Positions 19,677-29,096 of a stretch of DNA of 64,000 bases are shown here, one piece after another. Made by a program: the position numbers and the translations under genes. Numbering within the stretch: position 1 is the stretch's first letter; every line of letters begins with the position of its first letter. Source of the DNA: Sinorhizobium psoraleae (GTDB lineage: Bacteria; Pseudomonadota; Alphaproteobacteria; Rhizobiales; Rhizobiaceae); contig NZ_JABEKV010000005.1 of the NCBI RefSeq assembly GCF_013283645.1, forward strand, positions 1 through 64,000. The letters run 5' to 3'. The notes beneath the pieces are model-generated. The model had not been told where the DNA came from and made no database searches. It saw only the letters and a list, made by a program, of their open reading frames with translations.

Positions 19677-21071
19677 CTAATCCTGCAGCTTGAATTCAGC
19701 AGCGAACTCGGCGCCGTCAGGATGGAGCGTCAATTCGGACGTGCCGTCCAGGGAATGGCTAAACACTCTCTCCAACACTTGCGAGCCGTAGCCCTTGCGA
19801 GCGGGGGCGGTATCGATGTCGCGGCCGTTCTCTCGCCAGCGAAAACTGATTAATGTTCCATTGCCCTTTCTTCGGTGTGCCGTCCAAGTTACCTTCAACC
19901 GGCCTTCGGGCGTGGCCCAGGCACCGTGTTTTACCGCATTGGTGGCCAGTTCATGGATCGCCATGGCGAACGCTTGTGTAGTTTCACGCGATAGCGTGAC
20001 GACTGGGCCGTCGAGTTGGTAGTTTTTTCCCTCATGGCCGCCCTGGGCTTCCAACTCAAGGCGCAGAACTTCAGCCATGCGGACATCGTGCTCAGGTGCG
20101 CGCATCAGCAGGTCCTGGGTCCTGGAGAGGGAGCCCAGGCGAGTTGCAAACCTGTCGCGAAACTCATCAAGAGATTGACTTTCGTGCAAACTGCGATTTG
20201 CCAGCGCGTTCACGCTCGAAAGGACGTTCTTCACCCGGTGATGCAGCTCGCCCATCAACGTCTGTTGCTGCGCCTCCATTCGACGTTGTTCGGTGACATC
20301 ACGTATCGCCAGCAGGATCAGGTCGAGATGATCGAGACGGCGGCCATTGAGGAGCATAATGCGCCGTCCGATCGTTTCGAAGTCGTGCTCTACCTCGACA
20401 TCATCAAAGGCATTGTTGTCGGGAAGAACGTCCTCCAGGAGCTCCCTCAGTTTCGGAATGTCCCATTGCCGATTTCCAAGTTCGTACACCAGCCGGCCTT
20501 CGGTGTGGGCCGGGGAGACCTGAAACAGATCATAGAAGGTCTGGTTCGCCCTGATGACTTTCAGATCCCAGCCGAGCACCAGGAGTCCTTCGCGAACGCT
20601 ATCGATCAGCTTTTCCAGGAACTCTCGATGTCCTTCGAGTTCGAATTGGGTCTGCTCGGCTTGCGTTCGATCAGAGACTGTCAGCAGGATCAGTTCCGGA
20701 CGCCCGTCATCGTCGGTTATTCTTCGTGCGTTCAGGATCATCACTCGCCTGCCGATATCGGGAAACTTGTGCTCGATCCGGTAGCCTTTCACCGTCGTGC
20801 GCTCGGGCAGGACCTGCTCCAGCAGCCTCCGCAATTCGGGTATGTCCCATTGCCCATTGCCCAGCCGGTATATCGGCTGGCCGCGGGTCTCTTCGGCTGT
20901 GACGCCGAAGGTTTCGCAGTATGCGGAGTTGACGTCGGCAATGGTGAGATTGGAAGTGAGGATCAGCAGCGGCTGATCAAGCGTCTCGACGATCGCTTCG
21001 GCAAGCCCCGCCAACCCGAAGCGCTGCCTTGCGTCACCCGCACTTCCCGCGCTGTCGCTCCCATCGATCAT
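19677..21071 (-). CDS. HWE-family sensor histidine kinase with two PAS domains
   Basis: This soluble kinase of about 464 residues has two PAS folds in tandem (LLILTSNLTIADVNSAYCET and LLVLGWDLKVIRANQTFYDL), each followed by the same G-N-x-Q-W-D-I-P-x-L-R loop, so one arose from the other. The kinase core has MGELHHRVKN as phosphorylated H-box, HELATNAVKHGA as N-box, and ISFRWRENG carrying the W-x-E of the HWE class. Such kinases in Rhizobiales often feed the PhyR/EcfG general stress response, but no partner regulator is adjacent. With no membrane segment it should sense a cytoplasmic ligand. ATG 21071 is used; a GTG at 21122 is possible. Confidence 0.85.
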   Translation of the reverse strand: MIDGSDSAGSAGDARQRFGLAGLAEAIVETLDQPLLILTSNLTIADVNSAYCETFGVTAEETRGQPIYRLGNGQWDIPELRRLLEQVLPERTTVKGYRIEHKFPDIGRRVMILNARRITDDDGRPELILLTVSDRTQAEQTQFELEGHREFLEKLIDSVREGLLVLGWDLKVIRANQTFYDLFQVSPAHTEGRLVYELGNRQWDIPKLRELLEDVLPDNNAFDDVEVEHDFETIGRRIMLLNGRRLDHLDLILLAIRDVTEQRRMEAQQQTLMGELHHRVKNVLSSVNALANRSLHESQSLDEFRDRFATRLGSLSRTQDLLMRAPEHDVRMAEVLRLELEAQGGHEGKNYQLDGPVVTLSRETTQAFAMAIHELATNAVKHGAWATPEGRLKVTWTAHRRKGNGTLISFRWRENGRDIDTAPARKGYGSQVLERVFSHSLDGTSELTLHPDGAEFAAEFKLQD

Positions 21072-21472
21072 ACGAACAATGTGGCACCTATTCCGCGAGA
21101 GTCTAGATATTTGTGGGAGCACTAAGATCTTGCGGGCTTGCCAGAGCTCGTGTGCTGCTTTGGCAGTAAGGACCGGAAATTCCGACCTCTACCTGACTGG
21201 CCGCTCAGGGCCGGCACCGGAACTCTCAGCGTTATGGGCGAATGGCAGCAACGGGTGGAAGGAGTTCATTCGTCTCGCTCAACGGAATGAGCAGGGTGCG
21301 CCATGAGAGGTCAGTTCAGGCTGGAGTCGCGGAGCCCGGCGTTCCTACGCCGTGACTCGTGATCACGCTGTTTCCGCCGATCTGCGAACGAGCCTCTGCA
21401 TTCCCAGCACGACGCTGAATAGGCTATATACGCAATGTGAGGACGTCGTTTCGACCGATTTCAGGCTAAGCC
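21072..21472. other. intergenic stretch between divergent genes
   Basis: I see no supported gene. The stretch should hold the promoters of the kinase and of the solute-binding gene. Confidence 0.5.
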
Positions 21473-22167
21473 ATGAATCAGGAAATCCGACTTTTTGGCG
21501 CTGTTGCGGTCCGACCCGCCATCCTGGCTCTCATATCTCGGTCTTCGAAGCGGCGACAGGATACACCGTCGCGGTCAAGTTCGAGCTCAATCCGACCGTA
21601 AAGAAGCAAATTGAAGCCGGGGAGCCTTTTGACCTCGTCATCATCAATCCGCATATGGTTCACGATCTGACCGCCCTGAGAAAGATCAAGAGGGGGAGCC
21701 AGGTAGCGTTTGGCCGAATAGCAATGGGCGTGGCAGCCAAGGCAGGCAGTCGACCGCTCGACATAAGGTCCGTGGAAGCGTTCGAACACGCATTGAAGAA
21801 CGCCAGATCAATCGCCTACGCCGTTGACGGAACCAGCGGCGGCTATTTCTCCGGTTTGCTGGAGCGCCTGGGAATAGCGGACGAGGTCAAGCCCAGGCTG
21901 GTCGGCATACGAGGAGGGAAGACAGCTCTGGCTGTAGCCCGTGGGAAAGCCGAGTTGGCGGTCGTTCCCGTGAGCTCAATTCTCGCCGCTGCTCCCGATG
22001 TCATGCTTGTCGGCCGGTTTCCGGCGGAACTCCAAAGTTACATCGACTTCGCAATTGGCATCAGCGCCGATTCAAGGGACACAGAGGCTGCCAAGCAACT
22101 GTCCGCGTTCCTGATGTCGGCTGAGGTCGATGGCACCTTGGCGGCAAAGGGCGTCGAGCGCCGCTAA
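21473..22167 (+). pseudogene. ModA-like solute-binding protein, frameshifted near its N-terminus
   Basis: ATG 21473 opens MNQEIRLFGAVAVRPAILAL, the first strand of a molybdate-type binding protein. The frame is then lost near 21530 and resumes one frame over as VFEAATGYTVAVKFELNPTV. From there the family runs unbroken: EAGEPFDLVIINPHMVHDL, VDGTSGGYFSGLLERLGIAD, GGKTALAVARGKAELAVVPV, and PAELQSYIDFAIGISADSRD to the stop. A one-base deletion explains it. No signal peptide is visible, as in cytoplasmic or regulator-linked members. No permease or ATPase is adjacent, so it was an orphan even before the shift. A sequencing error cannot be excluded. Confidence 0.7.
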
Positions 22168-22378
22168 GGGCATCCTTGATAAGCCGCGATCGGCTCACGG
22201 GCCATGGCAACCTCGTGCTAGTGCCAAGCGTCCGCTCTGGGGCCGGAAGCGGTCTCCTCACAGCTATTCGGCCGGCATGTCGTTTGGCATTTAATCGTAA
22301 GAATGCGCCCGTTGCGGCAGGTCGGGTCTTCCTCACTTTGTGTGGTGGCGATTTTGGTCGAGAGGCAGCATGCGTGCC

Positions 22379-22659
22379 CTTTCGAGAATGTGCGCGAAGC
22401 CGCGCTCGCCACGATCTGGTACGAAAGTGACGCATTCAACGCCTATCGCGGCGAGGACTGGATGCCGGACCTGTGCCGGAGTTGCGAGCGCAAGAAGGTG
22501 GACTTCGGCGGCTGCCGTTGCCAGGCGATGGCGCTTGCCGGCGACGCCAGCGCAACCGATCCGGTGTGCATCCGCTCGCCGCTTCGCGATCGCCTGACGC
22601 GCGACGCGGATAAGCTTTCGACTACGCCAGCGGCGACGTTAACCTATCGCGGTCGTTAA
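22379..22659 (+). pseudogene. pqqE: pqqE remnant (C-terminal SPASM region only)
   Basis: The frame carries [19 protein letters not shown], then [20 protein letters not shown] and [20 protein letters not shown]. These match the C-terminal cluster-binding part of PqqE, the radical SAM enzyme that joins Glu and Tyr of PqqA in PQQ synthesis. The four cysteines around CRSC and GCRC are kept. The radical SAM core and all upstream pqq genes are gone, and upstream of about 22379 the match stops. This is a fragment left by deletion. It sits 220 bases before a gene for a possible PQQ-using dehydrogenase. Confidence 0.75.
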
Positions 22660-22741
22660 ACGCTCTTGGGCCTCCGGCGCCTTTTGGGCGATTGATCCGG
22701 TCCGGCAAGCCATACAAAGAGCACAGCTCCACAAGCAACGT

Positions 22742-22784
22742 GCCAGCGTCCTTTGCGCGTCTGATAAGACGCGCGGCGCTGTAG
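22742..22784 (-). repeat. RIME-type palindromic intergenic element, half copy
   Basis: Read on the minus strand, CTACAGCGCCGCGCGTCTTA is followed by the mirror TCAGACGCGCAAAGGACGCT. The same palindrome appears at 61634-61738 in the other orientation. Only the first half of the element is present here. Confidence 0.8.
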
Positions 22785-22879
22785 GAGATCACTTCGCCGT
22801 GAGACTTCGGCTCCGGCTTGAAACAAGAATGAGCCGCACCAATTCCCCAGCAAATTCAGCTTGTATTCGGAGGGTGCCG

Positions 22880-23872
22880 ATGGACCTCTTTTCCCGTAAA
22901 GCCGGATTTCTCGCGCTCGCGTCGGCCGCCATGCTCGCCTCCGGCCTGGCCCTTGGCCCGGCGCGAGCCGAACTGCTCGCCCGCGTTCCCGCCGCGCGCG
23001 AAATGGCAGTCTGCGGCGACGTGTTGTTTGTCGGAACGAAAGGTTCCTCGGTTTATGCCGTGCCGTTGTCCGGCGGCCGCGCCCGGCGGGTTGCCTCCGG
23101 ATTCTCCGCTGCGAACGGAGTCGCATGCTCCGGCGGTCGTTTGTTCGTCGCTTCGCGGGACAGCATAACGGCGTTCGATATCGGGCGTGGGGGTGCTCTC
23201 TCCGGCAGGCGCGATATTCGCCGAGACTTGCCGAATTCGGGAGCCCATAGCTTTCGCTATATCGCCGTTGGCCCTGATTCCCGGCTCTATGTCTCGTTCG
23301 GATCGCCTTGCAACATTTGCTCGCCGCGCGGCCTGCAGGGCACGATCGTCAGCATGAAGCAGGACGGGTCCGACCTTCGACGAGTCGCCTGGGGTGTGCG
23401 CAATTCGGTTGGCTTCGACTGGCGCGGCGGCACCATGTTCTTTACCGATAACGGCGCCGACGGAATGGGCGACGATGTTCCGCCCGACGAGTTGAACGCG
23501 CTTAGGCCGGGCGGCTTTTACGGCTTTCCCTATTTCGGAGGCCGGGTCCGGCTCGAAGGGTTTGAGGACGCCCGGCCACCCGCTCGGCAGATTTCCCCGG
23601 CGTTCAACTTTCAGGCGCATGTCGCCGCCCTGGGGATCCATTTCTTCCGCAGCCTCGGCGGTGACGCTCTGGTCGCCCAGCACGGCAGTTGGGACAGGTC
23701 GGTTCCCGTCGGGTATCAGGTCGTGCGGGTGCGCTTCCAGGGCGGTCGCCCGGTCTCGGCGGCGACCTTTGTCAGAGATGTCGGGCGTCCCGTGGACGTC
23801 AAGGAAGCGCCGGACGGTTCCGTCCTCGTATCCGACGACGCCGGAGGTGCGATTCACATATTCAGGCGATGA
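22880..23872 (+). CDS. PQQ-dependent sugar (glucose/sorbosone) dehydrogenase-like protein
   Basis: This exported protein of about 330 residues has a signal peptide (FLALASAAMLASGLALGPARA) and a six-bladed beta-propeller of the glucose/sorbosone dehydrogenase type: YIAVGPDSRLYVSFGSPCNI, GVRNSVGFDWRGGTMFFTDN, and HGSWDRSVPVGYQVVRV. Soluble aldose dehydrogenases of this family oxidise sugars in the periplasm using PQQ. The paired cysteines in SPCNICSPRG mark the usual calcium/PQQ region. ATG 22880 follows GGAGGGTGCCG. The adjacent pqqE remnant supports a past PQQ link. Cofactor supply would now need pqq genes elsewhere. Confidence 0.78.
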   Translation: MDLFSRKAGFLALASAAMLASGLALGPARAELLARVPAAREMAVCGDVLFVGTKGSSVYAVPLSGGRARRVASGFSAANGVACSGGRLFVASRDSITAFDIGRGGALSGRRDIRRDLPNSGAHSFRYIAVGPDSRLYVSFGSPCNICSPRGLQGTIVSMKQDGSDLRRVAWGVRNSVGFDWRGGTMFFTDNGADGMGDDVPPDELNALRPGGFYGFPYFGGRVRLEGFEDARPPARQISPAFNFQAHVAALGIHFFRSLGGDALVAQHGSWDRSVPVGYQVVRVRFQGGRPVSAATFVRDVGRPVDVKEAPDGSVLVSDDAGGAIHIFRR

Positions 23873-23966
23873 CGCCCGATGATGCCTTCAGGACTCGTTG
23901 GCGGCTTGGTTGCCCGGATGAGCGCTTCGAGATAGCCGGTCCAGGAGGGCGGACCGCGGGCTTGCT

Positions 23967-26036
23967 CTATCGCCACATGCCACGCATGCGGGCTCCAACA
24001 TCGACCCGGACCTTTCGTGTTTCTCGCTCACCGGGAGCCGACGGTTTGGCGACCGGCCAGGCGGAGCATTCGAAGAACTGCAAAAGCGTTGCCGGAATGA
24101 AGCGACTTCTCGACGCATAGACGTGGCGATCACCCTGGGCATTCTGCCCATGCGTGAAAAACCGCTGCGGCGTGACAAGATGCAGGCTGTCCTTGGCGCG
24201 GGTCATCGCGACATAAAGGAGGCGTCGCTCCTCCTCGATCTCGGCCGTCGAGCCCACGCCGAGATCGGAGGGAATGCAGCCGTCGACGCAGTTCAAGATG
24301 AAGACCGACTTCCATTCCTGGCCCTTGGCCGAATGGATCGTCGACAGGATAAGATAATCCTCGTCGAGAAGCGGCACGCCGGATTGATCACTGGTGGCAT
24401 CCGGTGGATCGAGAGTGAGTTCGGTCAGGAACCGTTCCCGCGATGGATAACCGCCTGCAATCTGCTCGAGCTGCAGGAGATCGGCCATGCGCACCTCCGC
24501 ATCCTCATGAATGCGATTAAGGTGCGGTTCGTACCAGTTGCGCGCTTCACCGATTTCGGCCGGCCATGCGGTCTTTCTGCTGCGCACGCGCTGGAGCATG
24601 TCGACAAAGGTAACCCAGTCATCTCCCGAGCGCGGCGGAGCGGGAATTTCGGCGAGCGCCGTCAAGGGTTCGGGGTCGGCGGCCATTGCATCGAGCACCC
24701 GGCCTGCCGTCTGTGGACCGACGCCGGGCAAGAGTTGCATCAGCCGGAAGCCGGCCACGCGATCGCGGGGGTTCTGGGCAAAGCGCAGGACCGCCAGCAG
24801 GTCCTTCACATGCGCGCTGTCGAGGAATTTGAGGCCGCCGAACTTGACGAAGGGGATGTTGCGCCGGGTAAGCTCCACCTCCAGGGCGCCGCTGTGATGG
24901 GAGGTGCGGAACAGTACCGCCTGCTGTTTCAAGAGCGTGCCGCCTTCGCGATTTTCCAGTACCTGCTCGACGATATAGTTGGCCTGGTCGGCTTCATCGC
25001 GAACCGTCACCAGCCGTGGCCGCTCGGCGGACTGGCGCTCGGTCCAGAGATTCTTCGTAAAACGCTCGCGGGCGAGTTCGATGACACTGTTGGCGGCAGC
25101 CAGGATCGGCTGCGTCGAGCGGTAGTTCCGGTCAAGCGTGATGATGTCGGCCGCCGGAGAGAAGGTTTGTGGAAAATCGAGAATGTTGCGTACGGTCGCG
25201 GCACGGAAGGAGTAGATCGATTGTGCATCGTCGCCGACGACGGTCAGGCCGTGGCCATTCGGTTTGAGTGCCGTCAGGATCGTCGCCTGCAAGCGGTTCG
25301 TGTCCTGGTACTCGTCGACGAACACATGGTCGAAGCGATTGCCGATTTCTTCGGCAATCACGGGCTCGCTTACCATCTGCGCCCAGTAGAGCAGGAGGTC
25401 GTCGTAATCGAGGACGTTCTGCGCCTGCTTGGCCTCGACATAGGAAGCGAAGAGTTCGCGCAACTGTTTTTCCCATGCCATGCACCACGGAAAGGAGCCG
25501 CGCAGCACCGCATCGAGCGTCTGCTCCGAGTTCACTGTGCGCGAATAGATTGCAAGGCAGGTGCCTTTCGTCGGAAAGCGGCTTTCCGTCTTGGAAAACC
25601 CAAGCTCGTGCCGGACGAGATTCATCAGGTCGGCTGAGTCTTCCCTGTCATGGATGGTGAAGTCCGGATCGATGCCGATCTCCGGGGCATGATCGCGCAG
25701 CAATCTCGCCCCGATGCCGTGAAACGTGCCTGCCCAGGCGAGTGCGTCAGCAACGATGGCGGCCTTCTCGCCAAGTACCTGCCGACAGATGCGCTCCACT
25801 CGCCGGCTCATCTCGGCTGCCGCGCGTCGCGAAAATGTCATCAGGAGAACCCGGCGCGGATCAGCGCCATTGACGATCAGATGGGCGACGCGGTGCGCCA
25901 GCGTGTTGGTTTTGCCGGAACCGGCACCGGCGATGATCAGGAGCGGTCCACCAATTTTCCCGTCTGGCAGGCCGCCGCCATGCTCGACCGCATTGCGCTG
26001 CTGATCGTTCAGTTTCTCAAGATACGCCGTGCTCAT
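23967..26036 (-). CDS. UvrD/Rep-type superfamily 1 DNA helicase
   Basis: This ATP-dependent 3'-5' helicase has 689 residues. It has Walker A GAGSGKTNTLAHRVAHLI, motif Ia TFSRRAAAEM, Walker B FVDEYQDTN, motif III VVGDDAQSIYSFRAA, motif IV LDRNYRSTQPILAAAN, motif V LSTIHSAKGQEWKSVF and motif VI RRLLYVAMTRAKD. It resembles PcrA/UvrD more than RecB or AddA. The C-terminus after 640 differs from classical UvrD. Such helicases act in repair or plasmid maintenance. The start MSTAYLEKLNDQQ is typical. It stands alone on its strand, with no nuclease or Abi-type neighbour, so a defence role is not supported. Confidence 0.9.
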   Translation of the reverse strand: MSTAYLEKLNDQQRNAVEHGGGLPDGKIGGPLLIIAGAGSGKTNTLAHRVAHLIVNGADPRRVLLMTFSRRAAAEMSRRVERICRQVLGEKAAIVADALAWAGTFHGIGARLLRDHAPEIGIDPDFTIHDREDSADLMNLVRHELGFSKTESRFPTKGTCLAIYSRTVNSEQTLDAVLRGSFPWCMAWEKQLRELFASYVEAKQAQNVLDYDDLLLYWAQMVSEPVIAEEIGNRFDHVFVDEYQDTNRLQATILTALKPNGHGLTVVGDDAQSIYSFRAATVRNILDFPQTFSPAADIITLDRNYRSTQPILAAANSVIELARERFTKNLWTERQSAERPRLVTVRDEADQANYIVEQVLENREGGTLLKQQAVLFRTSHHSGALEVELTRRNIPFVKFGGLKFLDSAHVKDLLAVLRFAQNPRDRVAGFRLMQLLPGVGPQTAGRVLDAMAADPEPLTALAEIPAPPRSGDDWVTFVDMLQRVRSRKTAWPAEIGEARNWYEPHLNRIHEDAEVRMADLLQLEQIAGGYPSRERFLTELTLDPPDATSDQSGVPLLDEDYLILSTIHSAKGQEWKSVFILNCVDGCIPSDLGVGSTAEIEEERRLLYVAMTRAKDSLHLVTPQRFFTHGQNAQGDRHVYASRSRFIPATLLQFFECSAWPVAKPSAPGERETRKVRVDVGARMRGMWR

Positions 26037-26390
26037 CGGCCCCCGCTTTTATCGCTCCGATTTTCACGGGCGAATCCCTACCATCCCTTCAATAGCGCAT
26101 TCGACCGTTCCTCCTGAAGGAGCCTCCCTCCGGTTGACCGATTCGCGACGCAAACGGGAACGAATAATGAACCTAACAGCCGATCCAGCCGTTGCAAAGC
26201 CAAGTGGGCGCCGTTTCAGCGGACAAAATCCATACGCCGCCTTTCGCGATCGTGGGGGCATGTTCCACAGGGCGGGGTGGCCGATCGCGCCGGTATGGTC
26301 TATGGAAGGTCACGCGAGCCCGCGGCCAAGACCGTCTTGCCGGGACGCTTGGCACAGCATGCAATTCATCCCTCTGGTTGGATAACGGGA
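26037..26390. other. intergenic region upstream of fixL
   Basis: Short frames on both strands lack support. The region separates the divergent helicase and fixL genes and should contain both promoters. Confidence 0.5.
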
Positions 26391-27908
26391 ATGCACTCAC
26401 GTGGCATGGTCGAGAGGATGCGGTTCGGGCAGTCGCTGATCAGGTGGCGGGTCGATGGCCTCTCGGCCTATGTTTTCGCAGCTGCGGCCGTCATCGGTCT
26501 TTTTGCCTTGAGATTGGCGCTCAGGGAACTCATCGGCGACACCGTTACTCTCTCTTCGTTCATTCCCGCACTCCTGCTCGTCGCAATGATCGGCGGCCTT
26601 AAACCGATAGCCTTCGCGCTCGGGCTGTCGCTACTTGCTGCAATATCGGTTCAGTGGATCGAGAATGCGCCCGGACCGAGCGTTGGCGAAATGGTCGTCT
26701 TCGCGTCGACAGTGCTCCTGATCGTGGCTCTCGGGGAATTGGTCCAGGCGGCAAGACGCGCCATCGACCGGACGGAAGCTGCCGTACAGGCCCGCGATGC
26801 GCACCTCAGATCGATATTGGATACGGTTCCGGACGCCACCGTGGTCAGTTCCACGAATGGCACCATTGTATCCTTCAACGCCGCCGCCGTTCGGCAGTTC
26901 GGATATGTCGAAGAAGAGGTCATTGGTCAGAACCTGCGCATATTGATGCCGGAACCCTACCGTCATGAGCACGACGGATATATGCAGCGGTACCTGACTA
27001 CCGGCGAGAAGCGCATCATCGGAATCGACCGGGTCGTCGTCGGACGGCGGAAGGACGGATCGACATTTCCGATGAAGCTTGCAGTCGGGGAGATGAAATC
27101 AGGCGGAGAACGGTTCTTCACCGGCTTCATCAGGGACTTGACGGAGCGGGAAGAGTCGGCCGCGCGGCTTGAACAGATCCAGGCTGAACTGGCGAGACTG
27201 GCCCGTCTTAACGAGATGGGTGAAATGGCTTCGACGCTTGCGCACGAGCTGAACCAACCGCTGTCGGCGATCGCAAACTACGCCCATGGCTGCACAAGGC
27301 TCTTGCGTGACATGGATGCCAATGTGGCAACGAGGATGCGTGGCGCGCTGGAAGAGATCGCTGGCCAATCCCTGCGCGCTGGTCAGATCATCAAACACCT
27401 CCGGGAATTCGTCACGAAAGGCGAAACGGAAAAGGCACCCGAAGACATCCGCAAACTGGTGGAGGAAGCCGGCGCGCTGGCTCTGGTCGGCTCCCGCGAG
27501 AGCGGCGTCAGAACGGTATTCGAATATGTGCCCGGTGCCGAAATGGTGATGGTCGATCGCATCCAGGTGCAACAGGTGCTCATCAATCTGATGCGCAACG
27601 CGATCGAGGCGATGCGCCACGTCCAGCACCGTGAACTTACAGTTCGAACGTTGCCGGCGGATCCGGGCGAGATTGCCGTCGTCGTGGAAGACACGGGCGG
27701 AGGCATTCCTGAGGAAATTGCCGGCCAGCTTTTCAGGCCGTTCGTCACGACAAAGGCAAGTGGAATGGGCATAGGCCTTTCGATCTCGAAACGCATCGTC
27801 GAAGCGCATGGCGGTGAAATGACCGTCTCGAAAAATGCCGCCGGAGGGGCTACTTTCCGGTTCACGCTTCCCGCCTATGTGGAAGAACGGATCAATGGAA
27901 ATGACTGA
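26391..27908 (+). CDS. fixL: oxygen-sensing histidine kinase FixL
   Basis: This membrane-bound haem kinase has about 505 residues. Helices near the N-terminus ([36 protein letters not shown], then [15 protein letters not shown]) precede a haem-binding PAS domain with the proximal His region [18 protein letters not shown] and [20 protein letters not shown]. The kinase core shows [18 protein letters not shown] (H-box), [10 protein letters not shown] (N-box) and [20 protein letters not shown]. FixL phosphorylates FixJ when oxygen is low. It overlaps fixJ by eight bases. The start is uncertain (26391, 26406 or 26418). It is intact and very similar in layout to S. meliloti FixL. Confidence 0.92.
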   Translation: MHSRGMVERMRFGQSLIRWRVDGLSAYVFAAAAVIGLFALRLALRELIGDTVTLSSFIPALLLVAMIGGLKPIAFALGLSLLAAISVQWIENAPGPSVGEMVVFASTVLLIVALGELVQAARRAIDRTEAAVQARDAHLRSILDTVPDATVVSSTNGTIVSFNAAAVRQFGYVEEEVIGQNLRILMPEPYRHEHDGYMQRYLTTGEKRIIGIDRVVVGRRKDGSTFPMKLAVGEMKSGGERFFTGFIRDLTEREESAARLEQIQAELARLARLNEMGEMASTLAHELNQPLSAIANYAHGCTRLLRDMDANVATRMRGALEEIAGQSLRAGQIIKHLREFVTKGETEKAPEDIRKLVEEAGALALVGSRESGVRTVFEYVPGAEMVMVDRIQVQQVLINLMRNAIEAMRHVQHRELTVRTLPADPGEIAVVVEDTGGGIPEEIAGQLFRPFVTTKASGMGIGLSISKRIVEAHGGEMTVSKNAAGGATFRFTLPAYVEERINGND

Positions 27909-28515
27909 TTACACCGTTCATATTGTCGACGACGAAGAGCCGGTCAGGAAGTCGCTCGCGTTCATGCTGACGATGAACGGCTATGCTGTGAAAATTCATC
28001 AATCTGCTGCCTCCTTTCTTTCATTCGCACCGAATGTCCGCAACGGAATTCTCGTAACCGACCTCAGAATGCCGGAGATGTCCGGCGTTGATCTCATCCG
28101 CCGTCTCGGAGATCTGAAAATGAGGATACCGTCCATCGTGATCACCGGACACGGCGATGTTCCGATGGCGGTCGAGGCGATGAAAGCGGGAGCATTGGAC
28201 TTTATCGAAAAACCCTTCGAAGACTCGGTGATCATCGAGGCGATCGAAAGGGCATCCGAACAGCTGAGCGTTCCGGAAGCTGACGTCGATGAAATCCGCG
28301 ATATTCAGGAACGCCTTCACACGCTGAGCGAGAGGGAGCGCCAGGTGCTCTCCGCGGTGGTGGCAGGCTTGCCGAACAAATCGATCGCCTATGACCTGGA
28401 CATCAGTCCCCGCACGGTCGAGGTGCACCGCGCCAACGTCATGGGCAAGATGAAGGCAAAGAGCCTTCCGCACCTCGTTCGTATGGCGCTCGCGGCGGGC
28501 TTCGGGCCCTCGTAA
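27901..28515 (+). CDS. fixJ: response regulator FixJ
   Basis: The 204-residue regulator starts [20 protein letters not shown], as does S. meliloti FixJ. Its receiver has the phospho-acceptor Asp in [13 protein letters not shown], the Thr/Ser in [20 protein letters not shown] and Lys in [10 protein letters not shown] LuxR/NarL-type DNA-binding domain follows, with [20 protein letters not shown] and [20 protein letters not shown]. Phosphorylated FixJ activates fixK, and nifA in symbionts. The start lies eight bases before the fixL stop, so translation is coupled. It is intact. Confidence 0.95.
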   Translation: MTDYTVHIVDDEEPVRKSLAFMLTMNGYAVKIHQSAASFLSFAPNVRNGILVTDLRMPEMSGVDLIRRLGDLKMRIPSIVITGHGDVPMAVEAMKAGALDFIEKPFEDSVIIEAIERASEQLSVPEADVDEIRDIQERLHTLSERERQVLSAVVAGLPNKSIAYDLDISPRTVEVHRANVMGKMKAKSLPHLVRMALAAGFGPS

Positions 28516-28564
28516 TCGTACAGTGTTGATCTCGCGCAATGCGCCGCCTGCTCGCGGCCTTTAA

Positions 28565-28960
28565 ATGGCGGCTCATCGGCGGGCATGTGCACGCCAGTTT
28601 GCGCGGGACTGTAAGTTGTTGGCTGACAGAAGCATTGTCGTCATTGCACCGGACCAGGGTCTCCGGCGGTCCCTGGCGTTCGCGCTCGAGGTCGAAGGAT
28701 ATTCGGCCGAGTCATACGACGCCTTGTGGAAGGCCGAGGGTTCGTCGAGGGCTTCGCTTTGCACGATCGTCGATGACGAAATATTGAAATCCGAGGCGCA
28801 GGCCGCGCAAGCCCTGCAGCGTCTAGGAGGACGCGTCATCCTGCTCGTCGATGGAATGTCGCCACTTCAAGAGCATGACGGCACCATCATCTTAACGAAG
28901 CCGATCAGCGGCTCTGATCTTCTGGGCGTCGTGAACAGCCTGGCCGCGATTGCGAAATAG
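28565..28960 (+). CDS. atypical receiver-domain protein between fixJ and fixK
   Basis: This 131-residue stand-alone receiver-like protein may really start at TTG 28619, since the first 18 residues are Arg/Cys-rich and unlike a receiver. The core reads SIVVIAPDQGLRRSLAFALE, LCTIVDDEILKSEAQAAQAL and TIILTKPISGSDLLGVVNSL. It keeps an Asp at the beta-3 end (VDDE) and the signal-output Lys (TKP), but the acidic metal pair after beta 1 is replaced by APDQ. It may compete for FixL phosphate, as FixT or single-domain receivers do, or act without phosphate. That role is inference from position. Confidence 0.65.
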   Translation: MAAHRRACARQFARDCKLLADRSIVVIAPDQGLRRSLAFALEVEGYSAESYDALWKAEGSSRASLCTIVDDEILKSEAQAAQALQRLGGRVILLVDGMSPLQEHDGTIILTKPISGSDLLGVVNSLAAIAK

Positions 28961-28997
28961 TCGGGCGGGCAGAAGCGGCGCACTCCGTCCCCCGCTC

Positions 28998-29026
28998 TAC
29001 GTACTCGGCCTAAGTAGTTTCCCTTA
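28998..29026 (+). promoter_or_regulatory. candidate FixJ-binding region of the fixK promoter
   Basis: TACGTACTCGGCC followed by TAAGTAGTTTCCCTTA lies 70-100 bases before the fixK start. The AGTAGTTTCCC block resembles FixJ boxes of rhizobial fixK promoters as I recall them. Confidence 0.5.
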
Positions 29027-29096
29027 GTGATCTAACCGAATTTATCGCCGGTGCCCGAATTGGCAATCTCCCTCCGAAACGATCAGGGGACAAGAG

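Noticed and set aside
24123..25637. Plus-strand frame of 504 residues
   Set aside because: It is fully antisense to the UvrD-type helicase, whose motifs are all in place on the other strand.
23967..26036. UvrD-type helicase as part of an anti-phage defence system
   Set aside because: No nuclease, sensor or Gabija/Zorya-type partner is next to it. A repair or maintenance helicase is the simpler reading.
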